DNA from: Sulfuriferula plumbiphila
GTDB taxonomy: Bacteria > Pseudomonadota > Gammaproteobacteria > Burkholderiales > Sulfuriferulaceae
Direction: 5' to 3'
NCBI RefSeq assembly: GCF_009938015.1
Contig: NZ_AP021884.1
Location: forward strand, 186,001-250,000
Length of the DNA stretch: 64,000 nucleotides
The notes under the pieces: generated by a model
What the model saw: only the letters and a program-made list of their open reading frames with translations
Told to the model about the DNA's origin: nothing
Database searches by the model: none
In this document: positions 24,857-35,033 of the stretch, one piece after another
How positions within the stretch are numbered: the stretch's first letter is position 1
Layout of the letters: every line of letters begins with the position of its first letter
Position numbers and translations under genes: made by a program

Positions 24857-26604
24857 CCTCGCCTCCCAAGACCGGATTGTCCCTCTACCTGCGCCTGCTG
24901 CGCCACGTCCGCCTGTACTGGAAAATGTTCGCCGGGGCGCTGCTGGCGATGGCGGTGACCGCGGCGGCCGAGCCGGCCATCCCGGCGCTGTTCAAGCCGC
25001 TGCTGGACGGCAGTTTCGTGCAGAAGGACCCGGACATGATCCGGCTCATCCCGCTGGTGATGATTGCGCTGTTTGTGGTGCGCGGACTGGCCGACTTTGC
25101 TGCGACGTATGGCATGAACTGGGTGGGCAGCCGGCTGGTGATGGACTTGCGCACGGCGATGTTCCGCAAGCTGGTGGCGATGCCGACGCGCTTTTACGAT
25201 GACAGCTCCACCGGCACGCTGATCGCGCATATCGTGTTCAACGTCACCCAGGTCACGCAATCCGCCACCAGCGCAGTGACGCTGCTGGTGCGCGACACGC
25301 TCGCCATCGCCGGGCTGCTGGGCTGGCTGTTGTGGCTGAACTGGAAACTTACGCTGATCATTATCGCCATCGCCCCGCTGGCCATTTTCATTATCCGCAC
25401 AGTCAGCGGCCGTCTGCGCAACATCAATCGCCAGGCGCAGCAGAATCTGGGCGAGATTACCCACGTGGTGGAAGAATCGGTCGGCGCGCACAAGGTGGTG
25501 AAAATATTCGGCGGCCAGGATTACGAATTGCAGCGCTTCGGCACGGCGGTGAACAACGCCCGGCGCTATTTCATGAAAGGCATTTCCGCCGCTGCCGCCA
25601 ACGGTCCGGTGGTGCAACTGGTGGCCGCGCTGGGCGTGGCGCTGGTGGTATACATCGCCACCCAGCAGGCGCAGCGCGGCGAACTCACCGTGGGCGGCTT
25701 TGTCTCCTACATGATCGCGATGCTGATGATTTTCGGGCCGGTGAAACGGCTCACCGGGGTGAACGAGCAATTGCAGCGCGGTCTGGCCGCGGCGGAAGTG
25801 GTATTCGAGCTGATCGACCGCGACACCGAAACCGATACCGGCAGCCAGGTGATTGGCCGCGCCCGGGGCGCACTGGAATTCCGCCACGTTACCCTGGCCT
25901 ACCCGGACAAGCCCACCCCGGCGCTCAACGATATCAACCTCGCCATTCGTCCCGGCGAAACCGTGGCCCTGGTCGGCGCCTCGGGCAGCGGCAAGACCAG
26001 TCTGGTCAATCTCATCCCGCGCTTCTACACGCCGGATTCGGGACAGATTCTGCTCGACGGCCAGGTCATTACCGACATCACGCTGGCCAGCCTGCGCGCC
26101 AATATCGCGCTGGTATCGCAGGACGTGGTGCTGTTCAACGACAGCATCGCCGCCAATATCGCCTATGGCGCCCAGGCCGGGGCAACTGCAGCGCACATCA
26201 TCCGTGCCGCCGAGGCCGCCCACGCCATGGAGTTCATCTGCGAGCAGCCGCACGGCCTGCAAACCATGGTCGGTGAGAACGGCGTCAAGCTCTCCGGCGG
26301 TCAGCGCCAGCGTATCGCCATCGCGCGCGCGCTGCTGAAAGACGCACCGGTGCTGATCCTCGACGAGGCTACTTCGGCGCTCGATACCCAGTCCGAGCGC
26401 CACGTCCAGGCCGCGCTGGAAGCCCTGATGCAGGGCCGCACCACGCTGGTCATCGCGCACCGCCTGTCCACCATCGAGAATGCCGACCGTATTGCCGTGA
26501 TGCAGCAGGGGCGTATTATCGAGATCGGCAGCCACCGCGAACTGCTGGATAAAAACGGCGCTTACGCCCATTTGCATCGCCTGCAATTCCACGAGCCAAA
26601 ATGA
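24853..26604 (+). CDS. msbA: Lipid A export permease/ATP-binding protein MsbA
   Basis: A 583-residue half-transporter with an N-terminal six-helix exporter domain and a C-terminal nucleotide-binding domain: Walker A GASGSGKTS, Q-loop VSQDVVLFND, signature KLSGGQRQR, Walker B VLILDEATSALD, switch His IAHRLSTIENAD. The layout and TM domain (YGMNWVGSRLVMDLR...LIAHIVFNVTQVTQSATSAV) match MsbA, which flips core-lipid A across the inner membrane. Other lipid-linked substrates cannot be excluded. It overlaps the GNAT gene upstream; family 2 repeat DNA follows. Confidence 0.93.
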   Translation: MTSPPKTGLSLYLRLLRHVRLYWKMFAGALLAMAVTAAAEPAIPALFKPLLDGSFVQKDPDMIRLIPLVMIALFVVRGLADFAATYGMNWVGSRLVMDLRTAMFRKLVAMPTRFYDDSSTGTLIAHIVFNVTQVTQSATSAVTLLVRDTLAIAGLLGWLLWLNWKLTLIIIAIAPLAIFIIRTVSGRLRNINRQAQQNLGEITHVVEESVGAHKVVKIFGGQDYELQRFGTAVNNARRYFMKGISAAAANGPVVQLVAALGVALVVYIATQQAQRGELTVGGFVSYMIAMLMIFGPVKRLTGVNEQLQRGLAAAEVVFELIDRDTETDTGSQVIGRARGALEFRHVTLAYPDKPTPALNDINLAIRPGETVALVGASGSGKTSLVNLIPRFYTPDSGQILLDGQVITDITLASLRANIALVSQDVVLFNDSIAANIAYGAQAGATAAHIIRAAEAAHAMEFICEQPHGLQTMVGENGVKLSGGQRQRIAIARALLKDAPVLILDEATSALDTQSERHVQAALEALMQGRTTLVIAHRLSTIENADRIAVMQQGRIIEIGSHRELLDKNGAYAHLHRLQFHEPK

Positions 26605-26616
26605 TGAGTCCCTTTT

Positions 26617-26726
26617 GCCACAGAGATCACAGAGAAAACCCTTTATTTTGGCAAGCCACTCGTATTCTGGGCGACCGAAGTGGCTTGTCAGCAAACGCCG
26701 ATTCGCTCCGTGTTCTCTGTGGGGCT
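26617..26726. repeat. Dispersed inverted-repeat element, family 2, copy D (CACAGAGatCACAGAG)
   Basis: GCCACAGAGATCACAGAGAA (26617-26636) is nearly complementary to CTCCGTGTTCTCTGTGGGGC (26706-26725). The 110-bp unit lies between msbA and the ttcA-like gene and is related to the CCACGGAG element at 60441-60572. Confidence 0.65.
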
Positions 26727-26743
26727 AAAAGATTTTCAAGAAA

Positions 26744-27490
26744 ATGACCGAACCTACCATCCAGCCCGTCAAACCACCGCGTTCGCTGCTCTCCGCAGCA
26801 GGCCGCGCAATCGGCGACTTTGCCATGATCCGTGACGGCGACCGTATCCTGCTGGGCATCTCCGGCGGCAAGGATTCGCTGTCGCTGCTGCATGTGCTGC
26901 TCGATCTGCAACGCCGCGCGCCGGTGAAATTCGAACTTGCCGCCTGCACCGTGGACCCGCAATCGCCGGACTACGACCCCGGCGTGCTGAAACCCTACCT
27001 GGCGGGACTGGGCGTGCCGTATTTTTTTGAAAGCCAGCCGGTACTGGAAGAAGCCAAACGCAATATGGACGGCGACTCGTTCTGCGCCTACTGTTCGCGC
27101 ATGCGCCGCGGCATACTCTACCGCGTGGCACGCGAAAACGCCTACAGCGTGCTGGCGCTGGCGCAGCATCTGGACGACCTGGCCGAAACCTTTCTGATGT
27201 CCGCCTTCTTCGGCGGCAAGCTGCGCACCATGCAGGCGCACTACACCAACGACGCCGGCGATGTGCGCGTGATCCGGCCGTTCGTGTATGTGCGTGAACG
27301 CCAGACCGCCGCTTTCGCCAAACATGCCGCGCTGCCCGTGGTCCCCGAAAACTGCCCGGCGTGCTTCTCCATGCCGATGCAGCGCCAAAGCATGAAACTG
27401 CTGCTGGCCGAGCAGGAAAAGGCGCATCCCAAGCTGTTCTCCAGCTTGTTGACGGCGATGCGGCCATTGATGCAATCACCGCCTGCCTGA
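26744..27490 (+). CDS. TtcA-like PP-loop ATPase
   Basis: A 248-residue PP-loop protein with SGGKDS at residues 40-45. A first CxxC is at C114/C117 (CAYCSRMRRGILYR), a second pair at C204/C207 (ENCPACF), and the GGKL and VIRPFVYVRE blocks typical of TtcA are present. TtcA inserts sulfur at C32 of tRNA using an Fe-S cluster. The protein is shorter than classical TtcA (about 300 residues), and the last motif differs from the usual CNLCGSQ, so a paralogous sulfur-transfer role on tRNA or another substrate is possible. It stands alone. Confidence 0.8.
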   Translation: MTEPTIQPVKPPRSLLSAAGRAIGDFAMIRDGDRILLGISGGKDSLSLLHVLLDLQRRAPVKFELAACTVDPQSPDYDPGVLKPYLAGLGVPYFFESQPVLEEAKRNMDGDSFCAYCSRMRRGILYRVARENAYSVLALAQHLDDLAETFLMSAFFGGKLRTMQAHYTNDAGDVRVIRPFVYVRERQTAAFAKHAALPVVPENCPACFSMPMQRQSMKLLLAEQEKAHPKLFSSLLTAMRPLMQSPPA

Positions 27491-27610
27491 CTCTGCCGCC
27501 GGTTATTCTGGAAAAATCACGGCGAGCACGCAGGGATACATCTTAAATCATGGTATCGCATGGTTTTCCCCGAGCCCCCTGTGGTGAGGGCATCAGGGTT
27601 ATAGCGGTGT

Positions 27611-28369
27611 TCACTCGATCCGGATCGAGCGGAAACGGAGCGGCAGTTCGCGCTTCAGCAACGCATCGATCGCGCCTGCGTTTGGCTGGTAAATAAAAGG
27701 GCGGCGCGGATAAATGCGATCATTCACCCAGTGGCTTGACCAGCCATGCGTGGTGACGATGCATTCGCGTGCGAAACCTTCCAGTTGAAACGCCCGCTCG
27801 ACTTCCAGGCACCCTGAAAGAAACACATCCACGTATGACTGAACGATGGGGTAGGTTCTCGAAGGTGGCGCAGTATTTTGCGGCTTGTTCACGTAAATCC
27901 AGCGTTCTCCTGGCTGGATCGGAGATTTATCCAGCGCGGTGATTTGCGCTGCGCTGATTTTGACCCGGCAATAGCCATTCTCCCGCCTGTCCATGGCGGA
28001 GATTGCAGTTTCATCCGGCAGGGCAAAGAGTACGGCATTCATTCGGGAGCGCGCATCCATCGACACCCCTAAAAATGTGGTACTGAAGCCAGTGGGCGAA
28101 CCTTGCGCAATCCAGGCGCGCCGAAATCCCTGCACGCGCACCGGTACTGCTGCGCCAGCATTCGGCACGGTGCGCTGCCGCGACGCTTTTTCCAGCAAGC
28201 TGCCGTAGCCGGCAATGTACTGGTTTTGGCCAGGTTCGGGATGGGGATGACACACATCCTGAATAGCGCCGGCAGGGGCAATACCCTTCACTGGAGTCGC
28301 GTCTGCCAGCGCAAAAGTACTGGTTAGCGCGCTCAGAAAAGCCATGCAAAATAGCGTGAATTTTTTCAT
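27611..28369 (-). CDS. Secreted gamma-glutamylcyclotransferase-fold protein
   Basis: From the ATG at 28369 the 252-residue protein has a signal peptide (MKKFTLFCMAFLSALTSTFA). A GGCT/AIG2-like domain follows, starting QYIAGYGSLLEKASRQRTVP, the phosphate-like-binding YGSL loop of this fold. MDRRENGYCRV places an acidic residue near the expected catalytic site. A frame extending to 28501 adds a second hydrophobic stretch and is less likely. Periplasmic location is unusual for gamma-glutamylcyclotransferases, so the substrate is uncertain. Confidence 0.75.
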   Translation of the reverse strand: MKKFTLFCMAFLSALTSTFALADATPVKGIAPAGAIQDVCHPHPEPGQNQYIAGYGSLLEKASRQRTVPNAGAAVPVRVQGFRRAWIAQGSPTGFSTTFLGVSMDARSRMNAVLFALPDETAISAMDRRENGYCRVKISAAQITALDKSPIQPGERWIYVNKPQNTAPPSRTYPIVQSYVDVFLSGCLEVERAFQLEGFARECIVTTHGWSSHWVNDRIYPRRPFIYQPNAGAIDALLKRELPLRFRSIRIE

Positions 28370-28706
28370 ACTGTTAATCCTGAAATTGGCACTAACCGCG
28401 GGAACATGGGGAAGGCAAAAGGCAAAAATGGAAAGACAAAAAACGACCCCGGGGAAGTGTCTCCGGCTAACGGCTTTTTTCAAGTTCATGGTTTCTTCCA
28501 CGCCGCTCTTCCTGCTAGCGCATGGTTGTCACTTCTCCGCTCGTATTGGTCCAAGCTAGCTTGCCCCCTGTCGCGGTGTCAACTGCATCAATTAACAACC
28601 CCATGATTAGCATGGTATTTGCATGGCGCCAGTTAGGTTAGAATTCGGCGCTCAGGTTACGTGCCCCCCACTTTTTGTCAACTTTCCGAGAATCCACAGG
28701 TCAATT

Positions 28707-29831
28707 ATGCAAAAACCGAATATCCCTTCCTTTATCCCGCCGCGCCGCACCCTGATGGGGCCTGGCCCCTCCGACGTACCCCAGCGCATTCTCGACGCCA
28801 TGGCACGCCCCACCATCGGCCACCTTGACCCGGCTTTCGTGGACATGATGGAACAGATGAAGGCGTTGCTGCGTTACGCATTCCAGACTGAAAACGCGCT
28901 CACCATGCCGGTGTCCGCGCCTGGCTCGGCGGGGATGGAGATGTGCGTTGTGAACCTGGTGGAACCGGGCGATAAAGTCATCGTATGCAGGAACGGCGTA
29001 TTCGGCGGGCGCATGCTGGAGAACGTGAAACGTACCGGCGGCGTGCCGGTGGTGGTGGACGATGCCTGGGGTGCGCCGGTGGATACCGTCAAGGTGGAAG
29101 AAGCCTTTGCCGCCAACCCGGACGCCAGGGTGCTGGCATTTGTCCATGCCGAGACCTCGACCGGCGCGCGCTCCGACGCGCAGGCATTGGCCGCCATTGC
29201 GCACAAATACGGCGCCCTGGCCATCGTCGATGCCGTCACCTCGCTGGCAGGCATCCCGCTGATGGTGGACGAATGGGAACTCGACGCGGTGTATTCTGGC
29301 AGCCAGAAGTGCCTGTCGTGCACGCCCGGCCTCTCTCCTGTGACTTTCAGCGAACGCGCCATCGCCAGGCTCAAGGCGCGCAAAACTCCGGTACAGAGCT
29401 GGTTCCTCGATCTCAACCTGGTGCTGGGTTATTGGGGCAGCGCGGGCAGGCGCACTTATCACCATACGGCGCCGGTCAACCCCCTCTATGGCCTGCACGA
29501 AGCACTGGTCATGCTGGCCGAGGAGGGCATCGAAAACAGCTGGGCGCGTCACGCCCACAATCACGAAATGCTGCGTGACGGCTTCGAGGTCCTGGGGCTG
29601 AAATTCGTAGTGGACCAGCATTACCGCCTGCCGCAATTGAATACCGTGTATATCCCCGCAGGCGTGGACGACGCCGCCGCGCGTACCCGCCTGCTCAACG
29701 AATTCAATCTGGAAATCGGTGCAGGTCTGGGCGACCTGGCGGGCAAGGTATGGCGCTTCGGCCTGATGGGGCATGCCAGCCGCACGGAAAATATTGATTA
29801 CTGCCTGTCGTCGCTGAAACAAGTACTATAG
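28707..29831 (+). CDS. Class V aminotransferase (alanine-glyoxylate/serine-glyoxylate type)
   Basis: A 374-residue PLP enzyme: [28 protein letters not shown] at the N-terminus, [11 protein letters not shown] for cofactor phosphate contact, [13 protein letters not shown] with the pyridine-N Asp, and the Schiff-base Lys201 in [13 protein letters not shown]. This is the AGXT/SGAT subgroup, which moves amino groups from alanine or serine to glyoxylate. The ATG at 28707 matches the family start; upstream in-frame codons do not. A terminator follows the gene. Confidence 0.92.
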   Translation: MQKPNIPSFIPPRRTLMGPGPSDVPQRILDAMARPTIGHLDPAFVDMMEQMKALLRYAFQTENALTMPVSAPGSAGMEMCVVNLVEPGDKVIVCRNGVFGGRMLENVKRTGGVPVVVDDAWGAPVDTVKVEEAFAANPDARVLAFVHAETSTGARSDAQALAAIAHKYGALAIVDAVTSLAGIPLMVDEWELDAVYSGSQKCLSCTPGLSPVTFSERAIARLKARKTPVQSWFLDLNLVLGYWGSAGRRTYHHTAPVNPLYGLHEALVMLAEEGIENSWARHAHNHEMLRDGFEVLGLKFVVDQHYRLPQLNTVYIPAGVDDAAARTRLLNEFNLEIGAGLGDLAGKVWRFGLMGHASRTENIDYCLSSLKQVL

Positions 29832-29854
29832 GCATCAATCTGCGCAATGAATCA

Positions 29855-29879
29855 CGGGGCATCTGGCCCCGTTTTTATT
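29855..29879 (+). terminator. Rho-independent terminator of the aminotransferase gene
   Basis: The perfect GC-rich stem CGGGGC-ATCTG-GCCCCG (29855-29871) is followed by TTTTTATT, 23 bp after the aminotransferase stop codon. Confidence 0.9.
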
Positions 29880-29915
29880 GCGCGCACTCCCCAAACAGGC
29901 TGGTAAACCCTACCC

Positions 29916-31598
29916 ATGATCATCCTTAAAAACCTCAGCTTGCGGCGCAGTTCCAAGGTGCTGCTGGATAACGCATCCGTCACCCTGAATCCCGGCGAAA
30001 AGATCGGCCTGGTGGGGCGCAACGGCGCGGGCAAATCCACGCTGTTTGCGCTGCTCAACGGCACCCTGCATGAAGACAAAGGCGACTTTTCCATGCCCGC
30101 GCAGTGGCGCATGGCGCAGGTGGCGCAGGATATGCCCGAGACCGGGCGCAGCGCGACCGACTTCGTGATCGAGGGCGACACGGCGCTGGCAGCGGCGCAA
30201 GCCGAGGTGGACGCCGCAGAGGCAAGCGAGGATGGCGAGCGCATGGCACATGCGTACATGGCACTGTACGACGCGGGCGCGCACGATGCGCAGGCGCGCG
30301 CGCAGGCACTCATCCTCGGGCTGGGCTTCAAAACCAGCGAGCTGGATAACCCGGTCAACAGCTTTTCCGGCGGCTGGCGCATGCGCCTGCAACTGGCGCG
30401 GGCGCTGATGTGTCCGTCTGATTTGCTGTTGCTGGACGAACCCACCAACCACCTGGATCTGGATGCGCTGGTATGGCTGGAAGCGTGGCTCAAACGCTAC
30501 ACAGGCACCATGGTGGTGATCAGCCACGACAGGGAGTTTCTGGATTCGGTGACGCTGGTGACGCTGCATATCGACAACGCGCAGCTTACCCGCTACGGCG
30601 GCAACTACAGCACATTTGAAGACATGCGCGCAGAGCAAATGGCGCTGCAACAGGCGGCGTTTGCCAAACAGCAAGACAAAATCGCCCACTTGCAAAAGTT
30701 CATCGACCGTTTCAAAGCCAAGGCCAGCAAGGCCAGGCAGGCGCAAAGCCGGGTCAAGGCATTGGATCGCATGGAGCGCTTGGCACCGCTGCTGGCCAGT
30801 GCCGACTTCACCTTCGAGTTCAAGGAGCCCGCCTTCCTGCCCAACCCGATGCTGGCGATGCAGGACGTCAGCTGCGGCTATCCGCCACCTGCGGATGCGC
30901 CTGCCGGGACGCCGTCAACAGTGATCGTGCAAAACGTCAGCCGCTCGGTATTCGCCGCTCAGCGCATCGGCATTCTGGGCGCCAACGGGCAGGGCAAATC
31001 GACCCTGGTGAAAACCGTGGCGCGCACGCTGGCGGCCACCGGCGGTGAGCTTACCGAGGGACGCGGGCTGAATATCGGCTACTTTGCGCAGCAGGAACTG
31101 GACGTGCTGCGCCCGACAGACACCCCGCTGGAGCACATGATACGGCTGGTAAAGGAAACCGCCGCCAATGGCCGCGGCAACGCCCGCGAACAGGACCTGC
31201 GCAGCTTTTTAGGCACCTTCAACTTTAGCGGCGACATGGTCAAGCAAGCCGTGGGCACCATGAGCGGCGGCGAAAAAGCGCGGCTGGTGCTGTGCATGAT
31301 CGTGTGGCAGCGCCCCAATCTGTTATTGCTGGACGAGCCGACCAACCACCTCGACCTTGCCACGCGCGAGGCGCTCGCCATGGCGCTCAACGAATTTGAA
31401 GGCACGGTCATGCTGGTCAGCCACGACCGCGCCCTGCTGCGTGCCGTCTGCGACGAATTCTGGCTGGTCACGCGCGGCGGCGTGGAGCCATTTGATGGCG
31501 ATCTGGATGACTATCAGCGCTACCTGCTGGACGAGGGCAAGCGCTTGCGCGACAGCCTGAAAGATAACGCGTCCGCCGCGAAAAAGCGTGCCGCCTGA
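29916..31598 (+). CDS. ABC-F family ATPase
   Basis: A 560-residue soluble protein with two ABC domains: Walker A GRNGAGKST and GANGQGKST, signatures FSGGWRMRL and MSGGEKARL, both followed by LLLDEPTNHLDL. The linker rich in Lys/Arg/Gln (KFIDRFKAKASKARQAQSR) is the ABC-F P-site tRNA-interaction motif. No membrane domain is present. These proteins act on ribosomes (EttA, Uup, YheS groups); the segment order resembles YheS/Uup. It is monocistronic, 37 bp after the terminator. Confidence 0.93.
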   Translation: MIILKNLSLRRSSKVLLDNASVTLNPGEKIGLVGRNGAGKSTLFALLNGTLHEDKGDFSMPAQWRMAQVAQDMPETGRSATDFVIEGDTALAAAQAEVDAAEASEDGERMAHAYMALYDAGAHDAQARAQALILGLGFKTSELDNPVNSFSGGWRMRLQLARALMCPSDLLLLDEPTNHLDLDALVWLEAWLKRYTGTMVVISHDREFLDSVTLVTLHIDNAQLTRYGGNYSTFEDMRAEQMALQQAAFAKQQDKIAHLQKFIDRFKAKASKARQAQSRVKALDRMERLAPLLASADFTFEFKEPAFLPNPMLAMQDVSCGYPPPADAPAGTPSTVIVQNVSRSVFAAQRIGILGANGQGKSTLVKTVARTLAATGGELTEGRGLNIGYFAQQELDVLRPTDTPLEHMIRLVKETAANGRGNAREQDLRSFLGTFNFSGDMVKQAVGTMSGGEKARLVLCMIVWQRPNLLLLDEPTNHLDLATREALAMALNEFEGTVMLVSHDRALLRAVCDEFWLVTRGGVEPFDGDLDDYQRYLLDEGKRLRDSLKDNASAAKKRAA

Positions 31599-31903
31599 TT
31601 GCGGCGATATTCAGGCATGCGCCCCATTTGTGGGTACAATATACATCAACGGATACAGATGCCTGCCGGCAAGAGCCGGAGCAAGCTGTTGCCGCCAGGC
31701 CGGGGCCTGCAACGAGGCGCGACAAAGGCAGGCGCGCGACCGGACGTACCGGCGGGCGCGTAGCGATGTCACCCAGAAGGTGAATGCGAACGAAGGCGGA
31801 ACACTCAGTATTCATGCGGCTCTCATGAGGGAAATGAGCGGTCTACTACGGTTTTTAGGTTAAATACTCTGAAAATTTTATGATCGTTTTTAGAGAACCG
31901 GAA
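31599..31903. other. Intergenic region without a recognisable gene
   Basis: The 305 bp between the convergent ABC-F and VIT genes contain no credible coding frame. The first 200 bp are GC-rich with short Gly/Arg-coding frames typical of noise; the last 60 bp are AT-rich. I see no clear terminator hairpin or repeat arm. Confidence 0.5.
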
Positions 31904-32944
31904 TCAACCCAAACTCACTCCCATCAGCCTGCCGATGAAGTAAGTCGCAGCCCCCGCCGCGCCGCCGATTGCCAACATGCGCAGGCCGCCCAGAATGGCA
32001 TGGCGGCCGGTGAACAGGCTCAGTGTGGAACCCACCGCAAACAACGACGCAGCAGTCAGTACCACCGCCACCAGCAGCGCCGGATTGCCGCTGGTGATGA
32101 GAAAGGGCGCCAGCGGAATGGCCGCCCCGGCGCAAAACGAAATGAATGAGGAAATTGCCGCGCCCCATGGCGAGCCCAGTTCATCCGGGTTGAGCCCCAG
32201 TTCCTCGCGTGCCAGCGCATCCAGTGCCCGTGCCGGATCGGCGATGAGCGTATCCGCGAGTTTTTTCGCCTCGGCCTCGGGAATGCCCTTGGCGGCGTAA
32301 ATCAGCGCCAGTTCGGCGGCTTCTTCCTGCGGGTACTGGTCGAGTTCTTCACGCTCGAGACCGATCTGGTATTCAAACATTTCGCGCTGCGAACGCATCG
32401 AAATATACTCTCCCGCCGCCATCGAAAATGCGCCGGCCAGCAAACCCGCCACACCCGTCAGCAGTATGGTCTGGCTATTGGCTGCCGCCCCGGCCACGCC
32501 CAGAATCAGGCTGGCGTTGGACACCAGCCCGTCGTTGATGCCGAACACGGCCGCGCGCAGGTTGCCGTTGCCGCCGTGCCCCTGGTGGCGCTTGCCTACC
32601 TCGGCCAGCGTGGTAGGCATGCCGTGTGTGGCACCAGGCTTGAAATACAGCGACATGCCGCGCACTTTCATTGCCGCCAGGATGTGGCGCATGGCGTGCG
32701 TGCCCAGCCGGTGTAGCAGCCATGCCACCAGCCGGGTGCGCATATCGGGATGATAGGCGGCGGGTGGGGTGCCTCCTTGCTTGCGGATTTCCGCGGCCCA
32801 CAGGCGTGCCTGCCCCTCCGCGGCCGCGGCCAGCTCGTTGAACAGGGTTTGACGCGGTGTGCCGGATTCGGCCGCGGCCACGGCCCGGTACAGATACACC
32901 GAGCGTTTTTCTTCCAGCCAGCCTTCGAGTGCGTGGGATGCCAT
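31904..32944 (-). CDS. Ferritin-like/VIT1-CCC1 fusion, iron or manganese transporter
   Basis: The 346-residue protein combines an N-terminal ferritin-like/rubrerythrin-type helical domain (residues 1-95, with E..R..YLYRAVAAAESG and AAEGQARLWA) with a C-terminal VIT1/CCC1 domain (NLRAAVFGINDGLVSNASLILGVAGA, GAFSMAAGEYISMRSQRE, a cytosolic metal-binding Glu-rich helix region, then paired TM helices). The fusion resembles MbfA-type membrane-bound ferritins that export iron. The gene is isolated, with about 370 bp of unassigned sequence upstream. Confidence 0.9.
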   Translation of the reverse strand: MASHALEGWLEEKRSVYLYRAVAAAESGTPRQTLFNELAAAAEGQARLWAAEIRKQGGTPPAAYHPDMRTRLVAWLLHRLGTHAMRHILAAMKVRGMSLYFKPGATHGMPTTLAEVGKRHQGHGGNGNLRAAVFGINDGLVSNASLILGVAGAAANSQTILLTGVAGLLAGAFSMAAGEYISMRSQREMFEYQIGLEREELDQYPQEEAAELALIYAAKGIPEAEAKKLADTLIADPARALDALAREELGLNPDELGSPWGAAISSFISFCAGAAIPLAPFLITSGNPALLVAVVLTAASLFAVGSTLSLFTGRHAILGGLRMLAIGGAAGAATYFIGRLMGVSLG

Positions 32945-33318
32945 GTGTTGGTTATTGCCCGTTTTGTTTGCGGAAAGCGGTGTCAGCGCGTGCCCGCAGA
33001 GTTTGAAACAGCCCGGCCCGGTTGTGCTGGGGAAGGTCTTTTTTCCGTATTGTAATCGTTGCCGGGCATTTCCCGGCAGGCATCGTCGAAAACCCGTGCG
33101 GCGAAGTAATGGCCGAGCTTGCGGTAGCTCTCCAGCGGGGATTCGTGGAAGCGCCGGCCGGCGCTGCGCTGATGCGGGAATCCCGGGTTGCCGGCAGCGG
33201 AGTTGAGGATGCCGGAAGGCGTGTCGCGGGTCGGCGCGGGCTTGAAAGTAAAGCAGCTCGCCTGGCGCCGCCGGGCTGGCTCAGGCGCACTCCGCGGTCG
33301 GGCTGGCAAGGGCGGGGG
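32945..33318. other. 374-bp gap, possible decayed gene
   Basis: No gene can be supported. A minus-strand frame (about 33309 to 32983) contains a segment that looks protein-like (SYRKLGHYFAARVFDDACRE), but the flanks are Pro/Arg/Ala-rich noise and no ribosome binding site is seen. It may be a remnant or chance. Promoter sequences for the VIT gene probably lie here. Confidence 0.35.
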
Positions 33319-34122
33319 CTATTTCAGCAGTCGGCGGCGGGTGAATCCCAGCGCCAGCCAGTAGCTCAGCAGACCCCATGCGACCAGTGCCCCCACATGC
33401 CCGGCGATATGCGCCGGGATGTGGCCGAGGATCAGCGGGCGCACCAGGTCGATGGCGTGAGACAGCGGCAGCCAGGCGGCTGCAATCTGGAGAAAATCCG
33501 GCAGCCGGTCCACCGGGTAGAACACGCCGCACAGCAGTACCATCGGCGTAATCACCAGGGTGAAGTAGTACATGAAAAAATCGTAGCTGGGCGCCAGCGC
33601 GGTTATCACCAGCCCCATCGCGGAGAAAGTCAGGCCGATGAGGATGACCACCGGCAGTACCCACAGGCTGAGCAGCCAGCTTTGCTGCAGTCCCATGACC
33701 CAGATCACCGCCACAATGGCGAGCCCGGACAACAGGCTCTTCGATGCGCCCCATACCAGCTCGGCCAGCATCACGTCGTCCAGATTGAGCGGAGCGTTGA
33801 GGATGGCATCCCAGGTTTTTTGTACATGCATGCGCGAGAAGCCGGAGTAGAGCACCTCGAAGGTGGCGCTGTTCATGGTCGAGTAGCAGATGGTGCCGGC
33901 CGCCAGAAACGTGATGTAACGCGCGCCGCCTACCTCCGGCATCAGGCTGCCCAGGCCGTAGCCAAAGCCGAGCATATAGAGCATGGGATCGGCCAGGTTG
34001 CCGAGGATGCTGGGTCCGGCGAGTTTTTTCCATACCAGAAAGTTGCGCCGCCATACCGGGATGAAGCGCAGCGATAGGCGAGGCGGGGAAAAGTGTTGAA
34101 TGTTCATTGTGGCTGCAATCAT
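33319..34122 (-). CDS. ABC-2 type exporter permease (NodJ-like)
   Basis: A 267-residue six-helix ABC-2 permease: N-terminal cytosolic segment [54 protein letters not shown], and the C-terminal [32 protein letters not shown], closely NodJ-like. Together with the preceding NodI-like ATPase it forms an exporter, in rhizobia for lipochitooligosaccharides, in other Proteobacteria for unknown glycolipid or lipid substrates. Its start overlaps the ATPase gene by 4 bp and it ends the operon. Confidence 0.9.
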   Translation of the reverse strand: MIAATMNIQHFSPPRLSLRFIPVWRRNFLVWKKLAGPSILGNLADPMLYMLGFGYGLGSLMPEVGGARYITFLAAGTICYSTMNSATFEVLYSGFSRMHVQKTWDAILNAPLNLDDVMLAELVWGASKSLLSGLAIVAVIWVMGLQQSWLLSLWVLPVVILIGLTFSAMGLVITALAPSYDFFMYYFTLVITPMVLLCGVFYPVDRLPDFLQIAAAWLPLSHAIDLVRPLILGHIPAHIAGHVGALVAWGLLSYWLALGFTRRRLLK

Positions 34123-35033
34123 GAATCACGCAGCTCGCGTCCGGTAAATTTCAAAAACACGTCTTCCAGGTTGGATGGCCGGTGCAGGTAGCGCAGGCTG
34201 TTTTGTGCATGCAGCCGGGCGAGTAGCCCGGTGCCGTCATGGGTATAGCAAAACAGCGTTTCACCGGTGATTTCATGGCGCGCGCACAGCGCCTTGGCGT
34301 GGGTGCTGCCCCACTCGGCTACGCCCTCGCCGTAAATTTCGATCACACTGGGTTCGATCTCGGCGGCAATCATCTCACGCGGGCTGCCCGCGGCAATGGC
34401 CGCACCATGGTCGAGAATCACCAGCCGGTCGCACAGGCGCTCGGCTTCCTCCATGAAATGGGTGGTGAGCAGGATGGTCTTGCCCTGCGCAATCAGCCGC
34501 CGCAAACCCTGCCAGATCACATGTCGCGCCTGCGGGTCGAGGCCGGTGGTGGGCTCGTCCAGCACGATCAGCTCCGGATCATTGATCAGCGCGCGCGCCA
34601 GCGTCAGGCGCCGCTTCATGCCGCCCGATAGCGTGGTGATTTTCGCATCCGCCTTGCTCATCAGTCCGGCAAATTCCAGCAACGCCGGGATGCGGCTGTG
34701 GATCAGCATGTCGCTGATGCCGAAATAACGCCCGTACACCAGCAGATTTTCCGCCACGGAAAAATCCGGGTCGAGATTGTCCATCTGCGGCACCACGCCG
34801 ATGCGGATGCGCGCCTCACGGCCGCGTAGCGGCACCGGCTCACCCAGGATCTCGATCGTGCCGTCATCTGGCGCGATCAGCCCGAGCAGCATTTTCAGCG
34901 TGGTGGTTTTGCCGGCGCCGTTGGGCCCCAGCAGGCCGAAGCATTCGCCCGCATGAATGTCGAGATTGAGCCCGCGTACCACTGCGGTGTCGCCATACCG
35001 TTTGCCAAGACTGCGCACGCTTATGAGTGACAT
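34119..35033 (-). CDS. ABC exporter ATP-binding protein (NodI-like)
   Basis: A 304-residue ATPase with Walker [19 protein letters not shown]-loop [18 protein letters not shown], signature [15 protein letters not shown], Walker [14 protein letters not shown], and the switch His in [14 protein letters not shown]. The VVPQ.DNLDPDF.V.ENL segment is characteristic of NodI. It pairs with the NodJ-like permease downstream (4-bp overlap), and its start overlaps the alpha/beta hydrolase gene by 13 bp. Confidence 0.93.
   Translation of the reverse strand: MSLISVRSLGKRYGDTAVVRGLNLDIHAGECFGLLGPNGAGKTTTLKMLLGLIAPDDGTIEILGEPVPLRGREARIRIGVVPQMDNLDPDFSVAENLLVYGRYFGISDMLIHSRIPALLEFAGLMSKADAKITTLSGGMKRRLTLARALINDPELIVLDEPTTGLDPQARHVIWQGLRRLIAQGKTILLTTHFMEEAERLCDRLVILDHGAAIAAGSPREMIAAEIEPSVIEIYGEGVAEWGSTHAKALCARHEITGETLFCYTHDGTGLLARLHAQNSLRYLHRPSNLEDVFLKFTGRELRDS

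Noticed and set aside
24799-26694. 631-codon minus-strand frame over the MsbA gene
   Set aside because: The opposite strand has all ABC motifs; the shadow frame is Gln/His/Arg-rich without domains.
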